A stretch of 64,000 bases of DNA from Aureimonas ureilytica (GTDB lineage: Bacteria; Pseudomonadota; Alphaproteobacteria; Rhizobiales; Rhizobiaceae), in the NCBI RefSeq assembly GCF_001475935.1, contig NZ_LDQA01000045.1, positions 1 to 64,000 on the forward strand. The letters are read 5' to 3'. A model generated the notes under the pieces. The model was not told where the DNA came from. It was given only the letters and a program-made list of their open reading frames with translations, and made no database searches. Position numbers and translations under genes: made by a program. Each line of letters starts with the position of its first letter. The stretch's first letter is position 1. This document shows, in pieces, positions 27,540-35,735 of this stretch.

Positions 27540-28709
27540 TCAGGCGGCGAGAGCGGCGGCGACGGCCGCGTCGAGATCGGCCTTCAGCGCGCCTGCGCCT
27601 TCGAGGCCGACATGGAGGCGCACGGAGCGCGGCGAGATGCCGAAGGCATGGCCGGAATTCGGCCCCTGGTTCTGCGACAGGACGACCTGCCCCGGCACGC
27701 AAAGGCTCTCATGCCCGCCCCAGGACACGCCGAGCTTGAACAGCCTCAGCGTGTCGGCAAAGCGCGGCACGTTCACGCCGTCCTTGAAGGTGAAGGAGAA
27801 GAGGCCGGATGTGCCCGTGAGCCCCGCCGGCAGCGCATTGGCGAGCGCGGGATGCTGGACGGAGTCCACGCAATCCATCGCCTTCAGGTGATGGGCGACG
27901 CTGAGCGCGTCCGCCTCATGCGCCTTCATGCGGATCGGCAGGGTGCGCAGGCCCCGGATCAGGAGCCAGGCGTCGAAGGGCGAGAGCTTGCCCCCAAGAT
28001 AGGGATAGGTCTGCGCTCGGATTTCGCGGATCATCGCCTTGGAGCCGGCGACGACGCCCGCCACGACGTCCGAGTGGCCGCCGAGATATTTCGAGGCGGA
28101 ATGGATGACGAGATCGACGCCCAGCGAAATCGGCCGCTGGAAGACCGGCGTCGCCCAGGAATTGTCGATCATGGTGAGGACGCCGTGCGCCTTAGCGAGC
28201 GCCGCCAGCGCGCCGACATCATGGGCTTCCATCACCCAGCTCGTCGGGCTTTCCATGTAGAAGAGCTTGGCGCCCGGCAGCGCCTTGGCGACGGCCTCCT
28301 CGTCGCGCCCATCGACATAGGTCACCTCGATGCGCATCCGCTTCAAGAGGATTTCGAAAAGGCGATAGGCGTCCGGGTAGACATGGCGCACCGCGACGAT
28401 CCGGTCTCCCGGCTGCGCGAAGGCCAGAACCGTCGAGGAGATGGCCGCCATGCCGCTGGCAAAGCCCATCGCGTCTTCCGCGCCTTCCATGGCGGCCAGC
28501 TTTTCCTCGAACAGGCGCACGGTCGGGTTGAGGCCGCGCGTGTAGGTCGGGCGCACGCGCTGGCCGAGATAGGTCTCTTCCATCTCGGCGAAGGAGTTGA
28601 AGGTGAAGAGCGAGGTCTGCGCGATCGGCGGCACCACGGCGTCGAAGGCGTGGCGCTCGTCATGGGCCGCGATCAGCGAGAATGGGTCGAGCCCGGCGGC
28701 ATCGGTCAT
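27540..28709 (-). CDS. PLP-dependent trans-sulfuration (Cys/Met metabolism) enzyme
   Basis: 389 aa fold-type I PLP enzyme of the cystathionine gamma-synthase/beta-lyase family. The N-terminal PPIAQTSLF, YTRGLNPT, the GMAAISS cofactor loop, the Asp of MIDNSWATP and the Schiff-base Lys of SASKYLGGHSDVVAG are all intact. Family members make or break C-S bonds in cystathionine, homocysteine or methionine. In a sugar-transporter operon the substrate may be a sulfur-containing conjugate (inference). Its ATG overlaps the GntR stop (ATGA). Confidence 0.85.
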   Translation of the reverse strand: MTDAAGLDPFSLIAAHDERHAFDAVVPPIAQTSLFTFNSFAEMEETYLGQRVRPTYTRGLNPTVRLFEEKLAAMEGAEDAMGFASGMAAISSTVLAFAQPGDRIVAVRHVYPDAYRLFEILLKRMRIEVTYVDGRDEEAVAKALPGAKLFYMESPTSWVMEAHDVGALAALAKAHGVLTMIDNSWATPVFQRPISLGVDLVIHSASKYLGGHSDVVAGVVAGSKAMIREIRAQTYPYLGGKLSPFDAWLLIRGLRTLPIRMKAHEADALSVAHHLKAMDCVDSVQHPALANALPAGLTGTSGLFSFTFKDGVNVPRFADTLRLFKLGVSWGGHESLCVPGQVVLSQNQGPNSGHAFGISPRSVRLHVGLEGAGALKADLDAAVAAALAA

Positions 28710-29443
28710 TGCGACATGTCCTTGATGTCCTCCTCGACGATGTCGAGAATGGCGAGGGTCTTTTCCCGCGCGACGCCGGGATCGCGCGCGGCGATCGCGT
28801 CGAACATCTCGCGGTGAAGCGGAAAGGAGCGGCCGGCGAAATCCGGCCGGTCGAAGGGCTTGGTGAAGAAGCGCTCGAAGGCCTCGCGCATCTGCTCCAG
28901 AAGCTGGCGGAAGAGCGGGTTCTGGGCCGCGTCGTAGATCGACAGGTGGAAGAGAAGGTCTTCCGGCCCGGCCGTGCCGTTGAGCCGATGGACGCGCTCC
29001 ATCTCGACCAGACGCTCGCTCATGCGGGCGAGATCATCCGCCGTGTGCCGGATGGCGGCCAGCGCGCTGGCTTCCGCTTCCAGCCCGCGCCGGATGTCGA
29101 GCGTCTGAAGCAGGGCTTCGCGCAGACCCGTCGCGGTGATCGACAGCGGCATGTGGATGGTGGCGGCCGAGATCGGACGCAGGAGATAGGAGCCGCTTCC
29201 CTTGCGGGTTTCCACAACACCCAGCGCCTGAAGCTGGCGCGCGGCCTCGCGAATGGTGGAGCGCCCGACCCCCAGCGCCTGCATCAGTTCGCGCTCGGCC
29301 GGCAGACGGTCACCGGCTTTGAGGCCCGACCCTTCCACGAAGCGGCCGAGCGCATCCAGCGTGTCGCGCAGCCGATCCATCGGGGGGAGGGGAAGAAGAC
29401 CGTCCAAATCAGCCGTCCAAACGGAGGGTAATTGGTCTGACAT
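28706..29443 (-). CDS. GntR-family regulator, FadR subfamily (locus B)
   Basis: 245 aa. The winged helix-turn-helix covers about 20-90 (LPAERELMQALGVGRSTIREAARQL) and an FCD ligand-binding domain about 100-235. It is the first gene of the locus B operon, overlapping the PLP-enzyme gene by 4 bp, so it is probably an autoregulated local control protein. The ligand is likely the transported compound or its breakdown product. Confidence 0.9.
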   Translation of the reverse strand: MSDQLPSVWTADLDGLLPLPPMDRLRDTLDALGRFVEGSGLKAGDRLPAERELMQALGVGRSTIREAARQLQALGVVETRKGSGSYLLRPISAATIHMPLSITATGLREALLQTLDIRRGLEAEASALAAIRHTADDLARMSERLVEMERVHRLNGTAGPEDLLFHLSIYDAAQNPLFRQLLEQMREAFERFFTKPFDRPDFAGRSFPLHREMFDAIAARDPGVAREKTLAILDIVEEDIKDMSQ

Positions 29444-29500
29444 CTTACGGCTTGAACGGGTCTGGTCAATCCTTATTCAAGGTCAAAGTTTGTGCAATGC

Positions 29501-29535
29501 AAAACAAAAAACGCCCCGAACATAAGTTCGAGGCG
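29501..29535 (-). terminator. Rho-independent terminator of the fucose transport operon
   Basis: Read on the minus strand, a 10-bp stem (29535-29526 with 29521-29512, one T-G pair) with loop TTAT is followed by TTTTTTGTTTT. It lies 31 bp after the stop of the dehydrogenase gene. Confidence 0.9.
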
Positions 29536-29566
29536 CTGGAAAGAGGCAGACTGGAGAGAGCGCGGA

Positions 29567-30580
29567 TCAGTCGATCCGAACCATGGCCTTGATAACGCCG
29601 GCTGCCGGATCGAGAAGCCCGGCGAAACGCTCCGGCACTTCGGACAGCGACATGCCATGCGTCAGCAGCGCGTCGGAGGGCACGTCGCCCGCGCGCAGCG
29701 CCGCGACCACGGTCTCGAAGTCTTCGGGCGTGGCGTTGCGGCTGCCGAGCAGCGTCGTTTCGCGCTTGTGAAATTCCGGGTCGTTGAAGCTGATGTCGCT
29801 GGCGACGATCGAGACCAGCACATAGGCCCCGCCATGGCCGACCAGGCTGAAGCCGCGTTCCATGGCCTTGGGGCTGCCCGTCGCGTCGAACACCACGTCG
29901 AAGAAATCGCCTGAGGTCAGCTCCGACAGGCGCTCGCGGTCGCCCTCACCGGCCTTCACGGTCTCGGCGACGCCGAGATTCGCCCTAGCGAAGGCCAGGC
30001 GATCCTCGCGCGTGTCGAGCATGATGACGCGCGCGCCGCGCAGGCGGGCGAAGATCGCCACGGCGATGCCGATCGGCCCTGCGCCGACGACGAGCACGGC
30101 CTGACCGTTTTCGACCGCGCCGCGCCGGACGGCATGAGCGCCGATGGCCAGAAACTCCACCATCGCCGCCTGATCCAGCGAAATGCCCTCGGCCTTGCAG
30201 ACGAAGCGCTCCGGCAGGCTCAGATATTCCGTCATGCCGCCGTCGCGATGAACGCCGAGCACCTGGATGCGCGAGCAGCAATTGGTCTTGCCCTTGCGGC
30301 AGGCATGGCACTCGCCGCAGGACAGATAGGGGATGATGTAGACCGCATCCCCGGTGGAAAGCGTCGAACCTTCCGGTGCTTCCTCCACCGTGCCGGCCAG
30401 CTCATGGCCCATGACGCGGGGATAGGCGAGATAGGGCTGGTTGCCGGAGAAGATGTGAAGGTCGGTGCCGCACACGCCGATGCGACGCACCCGCACCAGA
30501 ACCTCGCCCTCGGCCCGCGCGGGCTTCTCGCGGGTCTCGGTGATCAGGCGGCCGGGCGTTTCGCAGGTGATCGTCAGCAT
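29567..30580 (-). CDS. Zinc-dependent alcohol dehydrogenase, LgoD-like
   Basis: Medium-chain dehydrogenase of 337 aa. The catalytic zinc site has VCGTDLH and GHE; the structural zinc lobe is CGECHACRKGKTNCC; the nucleotide fold is VVGAGPIGIAVA with an acidic residue (LDTRED) favouring NAD+. The body and C-terminus resemble L-galactonate 5-dehydrogenase (LgoD/YjjN), including FHKRETTLLGSRNATPEDF. A sugar-acid 5-dehydrogenase role is likely. It is the last gene of the RbsABC operon, separated from the previous gene by a palindromic element. Confidence 0.85.
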   Translation of the reverse strand: MLTITCETPGRLITETREKPARAEGEVLVRVRRIGVCGTDLHIFSGNQPYLAYPRVMGHELAGTVEEAPEGSTLSTGDAVYIIPYLSCGECHACRKGKTNCCSRIQVLGVHRDGGMTEYLSLPERFVCKAEGISLDQAAMVEFLAIGAHAVRRGAVENGQAVLVVGAGPIGIAVAIFARLRGARVIMLDTREDRLAFARANLGVAETVKAGEGDRERLSELTSGDFFDVVFDATGSPKAMERGFSLVGHGGAYVLVSIVASDISFNDPEFHKRETTLLGSRNATPEDFETVVAALRAGDVPSDALLTHGMSLSEVPERFAGLLDPAAGVIKAMVRID

Positions 30581-30628
30581 GGCGGCGGGCTCGTTCGGAA
30601 TGCGGGGAAGGGGAGGCGAAACGGCGCG

Positions 30629-30700
30629 TTAAAGCATTTCCCGCGAAAGCCGAGTCGGCTTTCGCGCCCGGACAATGCGAAAACAAAAATCTTAGAGCCT
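30629..30700. repeat. Intergenic palindromic element of Rhizobiales type
   Basis: The stretch begins TTAAAGCATTTCCCGCGAAAG, contains a 12-bp perfect stem (30642-30653 with 30655-30666), and ends near AAACAAAAATCTTAGAGCCT. This order (AAAGCATTTC, hairpin, GCGnAAACAAA, TAGAGC) matches, from memory, a small repeat scattered between genes in Rhizobiales genomes. Only one copy was noticed in this window. Confidence 0.5.
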
Positions 30701-30733
30701 GTCTGGCGAACCTATGTTCGACGGAAAGGCTCT
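30694..30733 (-). terminator. Possible terminator after the sugar 1-dehydrogenase gene
   Basis: Outer arms AGAGCCT (30694-30700) and AGGCTCT (30727-30733) enclose an inner CGAAC/GTTCG pair. On the minus strand the structure is followed by AAGATTTTTGTTTT. The outer arm overlaps the stop codon of the upstream gene. Termination here could uncouple the last gene of the operon. Confidence 0.45.
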
Positions 30734-31745
30734 AGGCCGCGAGACCGGGAAGCGGCGTGCCCTCGGCCACGAGGCCGCGTTCGCGCAGCGCCTGCCAGAA
30801 GGCGGCCGGGATGTCGGCTTCGAACCACTCGACATTGGAGCGGATCTGCCGCGCGTTGCGAGCGCCCGACACGCAGGACACGACGGCCGGATGGGCCATG
30901 CCGAACTGGAGGGCGGCGGCCTGGATCGCGACGCCGAATTCCTCGGCCACCGAGCGCAGCGTCTGCACGCGGGCGATGATCTCCGCCGGCGCATCGCCGT
31001 AGTTGAAATTGTTGGTGCCGGCCAGAACGCCCGAGTTGAACGCGCCGGCCACGACGATGCGGGCACCGCGATCGAGGCACTTCTGAAGGAGGCCAAGGCT
31101 TTCCTGCTCAAGCAGCGTGTAGCGCCCCGCCAGCATGGAGACGTCGAGGTCGCACTCGTCCAGCGCTTCGCTAACGGCTTCCCATTCGTTGACGCCGAGG
31201 CCGAAGCCGCCGATGCGCCCGTCCTGCCGAAGTTCGCTCAGCGCCTTGAAGCCGCCGCCCTTGGTCAGCTGGTTCCAATGATGCTCGTGCTTCTCGCCAT
31301 GCGTCACGCGGCCGATATCGTGCACGTAGAGAATGTCGAAGCGCACCATGCCGAGCCGCTGCTGGCTCGCGTCGAAGGAGCGCAGGATCGCGTCGTAGCT
31401 GTAGTCGTAGACCTGATGGAACGGGCAAGGGTTGACGTAGCCCTCGGCCTCCGCGCCGACATCGGCGTCCGGCACCATGAGCCGGCCGACCTTGGTGCTG
31501 ATGGTGAAGTCGGAGCGCTGGCGCTCGTCCAGGATCGCGCCGAGGCGGCGCTCGGAGCGCGTGAACCCGTAGAAGGGCGCGGTGTCGAAATAGCGGATAC
31601 CGGCGTCCCACGCCGCGTCGGCGGTGTCGCGCGCGTCGGCGAAGGGCATGAGCTTCAGGAGGTTGCCCATCTGCGCGCAGCCCAGGCCGAGGGCGGTGAG
31701 GCTGACCTTGCCGTTCGGCAGTTCGCGGCGATCCGTCGTCTTCAT
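30732..31745 (-). CDS. Aldo/keto reductase, probable L-fucose (aldose) 1-dehydrogenase
   Basis: 337 aa AKR with DTAPFYGFTRSERRLG (catalytic Asp and Tyr), STKVGRL (Lys) and VHDIGR (His). The AKR subgroup with this PFYG..SE pattern includes L-fucose dehydrogenase, D-threo-aldose 1-dehydrogenase and pyridoxal 4-dehydrogenase, which oxidise with NAD(P)+. With the neighbouring pathway genes, oxidation of L-fucose to its lactone is the best call. ATG 31745 is preferred to the GTG one codon earlier. It sits in an operon after the binding-protein gene. Confidence 0.85.
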   Translation of the reverse strand: MKTTDRRELPNGKVSLTALGLGCAQMGNLLKLMPFADARDTADAAWDAGIRYFDTAPFYGFTRSERRLGAILDERQRSDFTISTKVGRLMVPDADVGAEAEGYVNPCPFHQVYDYSYDAILRSFDASQQRLGMVRFDILYVHDIGRVTHGEKHEHHWNQLTKGGGFKALSELRQDGRIGGFGLGVNEWEAVSEALDECDLDVSMLAGRYTLLEQESLGLLQKCLDRGARIVVAGAFNSGVLAGTNNFNYGDAPAEIIARVQTLRSVAEEFGVAIQAAALQFGMAHPAVVSCVSGARNARQIRSNVEWFEADIPAAFWQALRERGLVAEGTPLPGLAA

Positions 31746-31779
31746 CACGTCAGGCTTTCGATCGAAGAGAAGAAAGGGT

Positions 31780-31808
31780 CCGCCGGCGGCATGGGGAGCC
31801 GCCGGCGG
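31780..31808. repeat. GC-rich hairpin after the binding-protein gene (locus C)
   Basis: CCGCCGGCGG occurs at 31780-31789 and again at 31799-31808. Being self-complementary, the two copies can pair with each other across a 9-nt loop. On the minus strand it follows the binding-protein stop by 9 bp and is trailed by a pyrimidine-rich tract, so it could be a weak terminator or an mRNA-stabilising structure. Confidence 0.6.
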
Positions 31809-31817
31809 GAGATCGGC

Positions 31818-32765
31818 TTAGTAAAGAACGTTCTTGGCTTCCGGCTTGTCGATGTTCTCCTTGGTCACGAGCACGACGCCCGTGTCCTGGAACTTCTCGA
31901 CCTTCTCTTTCTTGAGAAGCTTGGCGATGGTCTGGGTGCCGAGTTCGCCCATCTGGAACGAGCCCTGAACCGCGATGGCGGCGAGCGTGCCGTCCTTGAC
32001 GAACTTCTGAAGGTCCTCGTTGCCGTCGAAGCCGATGCCGACGACCTTGCCGGCCTTGCCGGACTGTTCGAGCGCGCGGGCCATGCCGATGGCGGTCGGC
32101 TCGTTGGCGCCGAAAATGCCCTTGAGGTCCGGGTTCGAGGCGAGAACGTCCGTCGTCTGGTTCAGCGCGGTCGCCATCTGCGACTGCGAATAGAACGGGC
32201 CGACGATCTGAAGCTTCGAATGGGCCTTGATGTAGTCGATGAAGCCGCCCACGCGGCCGATCTCGGAGCCCGCGCCCGCGACATAGGACATGACGGCGAT
32301 CTTGCCTTCGGTGCCGACCTTGGCGATCATTTCCTTGGCGCAGAGCTCACCGGCGGCCTTGTTGTCGGTCGCCAGGAACGATTGGTAGTACTGCTCGCCG
32401 CTCTTGGCGATCTGGCTGTCGATGAGGACGACCGGGATGCGCGCTTCCCAGGCCTTCTTGACGGCGGGCACCAGAGCGTCGGGGTCGGACGGGGCGAGAA
32501 TGATGCCGGCGACCTGACGGTTCACGGCGTTCTCGACCATGTTCACTTCGTCGGCGATGGCCGATTCCGAAGCCGGGCCGTTGAAGGTCGTGGTGGTGCC
32601 TTCCGGCAGATCCTTCTTGGCGGCGTCGACACCCTTCTGGACGTTCTGCCAGAAGGTCGAGTTCACCGTCTTGACGATGACCGCGACTTCCTTCTCGGCC
32701 GCCTGGGCGGAGAAGGCGACGAGTGCGATGGCCGAGCCGGCGAGAATGGCGGCGAATTTGCGCAT
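31818..32765 (-). CDS. Sugar-binding protein, RbsB-like (locus C)
   Basis: Periplasmic binding component of 315 aa, cluster B type (ribose/galactose fold). The signal peptide covers about 1-22 (ALVAFSAQA). Typical segments are IILAPSDPDALVPAVKKA, IPVVLIDSQI, SFLATDNKAAGELCAKEM and GIFGANEPTAIGMARAL. The ligand is probably L-fucose or a related sugar, from the neighbouring genes. It follows the permease gene by 78 bp, an unusual order with the ATPase gene first. Confidence 0.92.
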   Translation of the reverse strand: MRKFAAILAGSAIALVAFSAQAAEKEVAVIVKTVNSTFWQNVQKGVDAAKKDLPEGTTTTFNGPASESAIADEVNMVENAVNRQVAGIILAPSDPDALVPAVKKAWEARIPVVLIDSQIAKSGEQYYQSFLATDNKAAGELCAKEMIAKVGTEGKIAVMSYVAGAGSEIGRVGGFIDYIKAHSKLQIVGPFYSQSQMATALNQTTDVLASNPDLKGIFGANEPTAIGMARALEQSGKAGKVVGIGFDGNEDLQKFVKDGTLAAIAVQGSFQMGELGTQTIAKLLKKEKVEKFQDTGVVLVTKENIDKPEAKNVLY

Positions 32766-32843
32766 GAATGTTCCTCCCTTTGGGTTTTGGATAGAGCCCG
32801 GCGCGCGCTGCTTGGATCTCCCGCGTGCGCCGGGAATTCGTGC

Positions 32844-33869
32844 CTATCGGCGGTTGCGAAGCTGATCGATCCAGACGGTCGCCAGGATCACGAGGCCGAT
32901 GATGATCTGCTGCGTGAAGGCCGAGACACCGTTCATGTTCAGGCCGTTGCGCAGGATGCCTATGACGAAGGCGCCGATCATGGTGCCGGAAATCGTGCCG
33001 ACGCCGCCGATGAGCGAGGTGCCGCCGATCACGGCGCTGGCGATGGCGTCGAGTTCGTACATCACGCCTTCGTTCGGCTGGGCGGTGACGAGGCGGGACA
33101 TCAGAACGCAGCCCGTGAGACCGGCCAGCGTGCCCGATAGCACATAGGTGAAGAGCGTGACGCGGGCGACGTTGACGCCCGAAAGCCGCGCGGCCTCCGC
33201 GTTGGAGCCGACCGAGTAGATGTGCCGGCCGAGCACCGTGCGGCGGAGCATGATGGCCACCGCGATGGCGATGACGATCATCAGGATCACGGGATAGGGA
33301 ATGCCGGGGAAGGTGACGGACGGGAAGCCGTCGTCGCCGATCGACACCATCCGCAAAAACGCGCCATTGCCAAGCTCGCCGAAACTGTCGCCGAGCCCCG
33401 AGACGGCGCGCGCGCCGGTGATTTCGAGCGCGACGCCGCGCGCCACCATCATCATGCCGAGCGTGGCGATGAAGGGCGGCAGCTTGGCGCGGGTGATGGC
33501 TAGACCGTTGATCACGCCGCAGAGCGTGCCGACCAGAATGCCGAGCAGCATTCCGATCGGAACCGGCATTCCGAGTTCCTTCACCGCCAGCGCGGCGCAG
33601 ACGCCGGCGAGCGCCAGGACCGAGCCGACCGACAGGTCGATGCCGCCCGTGATGATGACGCAGGTCGCGCCGATGCCGAGCAAGGCGATCGACGTCACCT
33701 GAAGCGCCACGGTCATGGCGTTGTTGACGGTGAGGAAGGCGTTGGACGTGGCGGAGAAGACGACGGCGAGGGCAAAAAGGCTGCCCAGCGCCGCGAACTT
33801 CTGGATCATGTCCTTCTGCCGATCGCTGAGGAGCGGCCCGCGGGTCTTGTCCTGGGGAATGGTGGTCAT
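32844..33869 (-). CDS. Sugar ABC transporter permease, RbsC-like (locus C)
   Basis: 341 aa polytopic membrane protein with about nine to ten hydrophobic helices. It shows the family segments GGIDLSVGSVLALAGV, LPPFIATLGMMMVARG, GRHIYSVGSNAEAARLSGVNV and IGGTSLIGGVGTISGTMIGA. It forms the channel as a homodimer with the RbsA-like ATPase. ATG 33869 (MTTIPQDK) is preferred to a start 13 codons upstream that would overlap the ATPase gene. Confidence 0.93.
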   Translation of the reverse strand: MTTIPQDKTRGPLLSDRQKDMIQKFAALGSLFALAVVFSATSNAFLTVNNAMTVALQVTSIALLGIGATCVIITGGIDLSVGSVLALAGVCAALAVKELGMPVPIGMLLGILVGTLCGVINGLAITRAKLPPFIATLGMMMVARGVALEITGARAVSGLGDSFGELGNGAFLRMVSIGDDGFPSVTFPGIPYPVILMIVIAIAVAIMLRRTVLGRHIYSVGSNAEAARLSGVNVARVTLFTYVLSGTLAGLTGCVLMSRLVTAQPNEGVMYELDAIASAVIGGTSLIGGVGTISGTMIGAFVIGILRNGLNMNGVSAFTQQIIIGLVILATVWIDQLRNRR

Positions 33870-33876
33870 GGCGTCC

Positions 33877-35478
33877 TCAATGCGCAAGGCTGGGCGCGCG
33901 GCGGGCATGGCCCGAGGCGTAGTGCATGATCTCTTCCTGCGAGGTCTGCTTGGTTTCCAGAACGCCGGTGATGCGGCCCTCGTGGAACACGGCGACGCGA
34001 TCGGTCAGGCCGAGGATTTCGGGAAGTTCGGACGAGATCAGGATGACGCCGATGCCCTGCGAGGCCAGTTCGTCCATGATCTTGTAGATCTGGAACTTAG
34101 CCCCGACATCGATGCCGCGTGTCGGCTCGTCGAAGAACAGGATGCGCGACTGGCGGAACAGCCACTTGCCGATGATGATCTTCTGCTGATTGCCGCCCGA
34201 GAGAAGCCGCGTCACCTGATGGACCGACGGCGTGCGGATGCTCAGGAGATCGACATAGCGCTGGGCGACCTTCTCTTCTTCCGGGAAGTCGATGAAGCCG
34301 CCCTTCGACACGCCGTCCAGATGCGCCAGAGTCATGTTGGCGGCGACCGGCATCTTCACAGCGAGCCCGTGGCTCTTGCGGTCTTCCGAGAGATAGGCGA
34401 GCCCTTCGCGGATCGCATCCTGAGGCGACTGGATCGAGACCTTGCGGCCGAAGAGTTCGACCGTACCCGAATCCAAGGGGTCGGCCCCGAAGATGGCGCG
34501 CGCGACTTCCGTGCGGCCCGCACCCATCAGTCCGGCGAAGCCAAGAATTTCGCCACGCCGCAGCGTGAAGTCGATATCGCGAAACACCCCGGCGCGGGTC
34601 AGTCCCTCGACGCGCATCAACACGTCCTCGGTCGGCACCGAGATACGGTCGGGGAACTTCTCTTCCAGCGAGCGGCCGACCATACGCGCGACGATGTCGT
34701 CCACCGTCAGGGAAGCGAAATCGTCGGTCGAGACATAGCGCCCGTCGCGCAGGATCGTGACGCGATCGACGATCTCGGCCATCTCGTCCAGGCGGTGCGA
34801 GATATAGACGATGCCGACGCCGGAGGCCTTCAGATCGCGGATCACGTCGAACAGAACCGCCGTCTCGCTTTCGGTGAGCGACGAGGTCGGCTCGTCCATG
34901 ATGAGCACTTCGGCGTTCAGCGACAGGGCCTTGGCGATTTCCACCATCTGGCACTGCGCGACCGAGAGACCGCGCACCTGCGTGTCCGGGTCGAGCGAGA
35001 GGCCGAGGCGATCCAGGCAGGCGCGTGCATCGCGGCGCAACTTGGCGCGATCCACGAAGAGGCCGGCGACGCGTGGCTCGCGCGCCAGATAGATGTTTTC
35101 GGCGATCGACAGGTGCGGAACGAGGTTCAGCTCCTGATGGATGATGGCGATGCCGGCCGCTTCCGACTCCGTGGTCGAGGCGAAATGGCGCTCCTCGCCC
35201 TTGTAGATGATGCGGCCGGAGGTCGGCTGATACAGGCCGCTGATGATCTTCATCAGCGTGGACTTGCCGGCGCCATTTTCGCCGCACACGGCATGAACCT
35301 CGCCCCGACGCAGATCGAAGGAGACGCCGCCGAGCGCCTTCACGCCGGGAAATTCCTTGGTGATGTCCTGAAGCTGCAGAATGGTTTCGCCGGCCGGCGC
35401 CGCGCCGACGCCGTGACCTGCGCGCGCCATGGGGGCGCGGCCCGCCACGCCGGCGGGGCTGGAAGTCATGTCCTGCAT
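33877..35478 (-). CDS. Sugar ABC transporter ATP-binding protein, RbsA-like (locus C)
   Basis: 533 aa with two ATPase domains. The first has Walker A GENGAGKST, signature LSVAQCQMVEIAKAL and Walker B LIMDEPTSSL. The second has the degenerate Walker A GLMGAGRTEVAR, signature LSGGNQQKIIIGKWL and Walker B LFFDEPTRGID, as usual in this family. ATG 35478 follows GGGAGGA. It opens a five-gene operon and faces the GntR gene across a region with operator-like palindromes. Confidence 0.94.
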   Translation of the reverse strand: MQDMTSSPAGVAGRAPMARAGHGVGAAPAGETILQLQDITKEFPGVKALGGVSFDLRRGEVHAVCGENGAGKSTLMKIISGLYQPTSGRIIYKGEERHFASTTESEAAGIAIIHQELNLVPHLSIAENIYLAREPRVAGLFVDRAKLRRDARACLDRLGLSLDPDTQVRGLSVAQCQMVEIAKALSLNAEVLIMDEPTSSLTESETAVLFDVIRDLKASGVGIVYISHRLDEMAEIVDRVTILRDGRYVSTDDFASLTVDDIVARMVGRSLEEKFPDRISVPTEDVLMRVEGLTRAGVFRDIDFTLRRGEILGFAGLMGAGRTEVARAIFGADPLDSGTVELFGRKVSIQSPQDAIREGLAYLSEDRKSHGLAVKMPVAANMTLAHLDGVSKGGFIDFPEEEKVAQRYVDLLSIRTPSVHQVTRLLSGGNQQKIIIGKWLFRQSRILFFDEPTRGIDVGAKFQIYKIMDELASQGIGVILISSELPEILGLTDRVAVFHEGRITGVLETKQTSQEEIMHYASGHARRAPSLAH

Positions 35479-35578
35479 TTTGGTCCTCCCGCCTCGCAAA
35501 GGAAGCGTCGCGCGGCCCGTGCCTCCCGGTCCGCCGTCAGGCCATCGGCCCGTTGGGAGTAGGGTTAGGCTGCTCTTT

Positions 35579-35599
35579 AAAATTGGTCAAGCCAGTTTT
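35579..35599. promoter_or_regulatory. GntR-type operator candidate 1
   Basis: A 21-bp palindrome of form AAAAnTGGnnnnnCCAnTTTT (seven of ten pairs match) has core TGGTCAAGCCA. It lies about 100 bp before the RbsA-like ATG and about 140 bp before the GntR ATG. A second copy of the core is at 35710. Confidence 0.55.
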
Positions 35600-35709
35600 C
35601 GCTCTTCGGGAAATCCCGGTGGAGTTTTCGACGGAGAAGGCGACTGCCGGGTCGTGGCAGGCGTACGGCAGGGCCAAACGGCCTTTTCAGTCAGCCATGA
35701 TCGGCGCTA

Positions 35710-35720
35710 TGGTCAGGCCA
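35710..35720. promoter_or_regulatory. GntR-type operator candidate 2
   Basis: TGGTCAGGCCA matches the core of the upstream palindrome at 10 of 11 positions. It lies just before the ribosome-binding site of the GntR gene, a good place for autorepression. Confidence 0.45.
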
Positions 35721-35735
35721 ATCTGGGAGGGATTG

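Noticed and set aside
29432-29443. TTGGTCTGACAT as an operator of the locus B GntR gene
   Set aside because: It overlaps the start codon and first codons of the regulator, so the match may reflect coding sequence. Only its seven central bases are palindromic and no second copy was seen.
30714-33140. An 808-codon plus-strand open frame
   Set aside because: It is antisense to the aldose dehydrogenase, RbsB and RbsC genes, which have complete family motifs. The frame has no ribosome site or domain.
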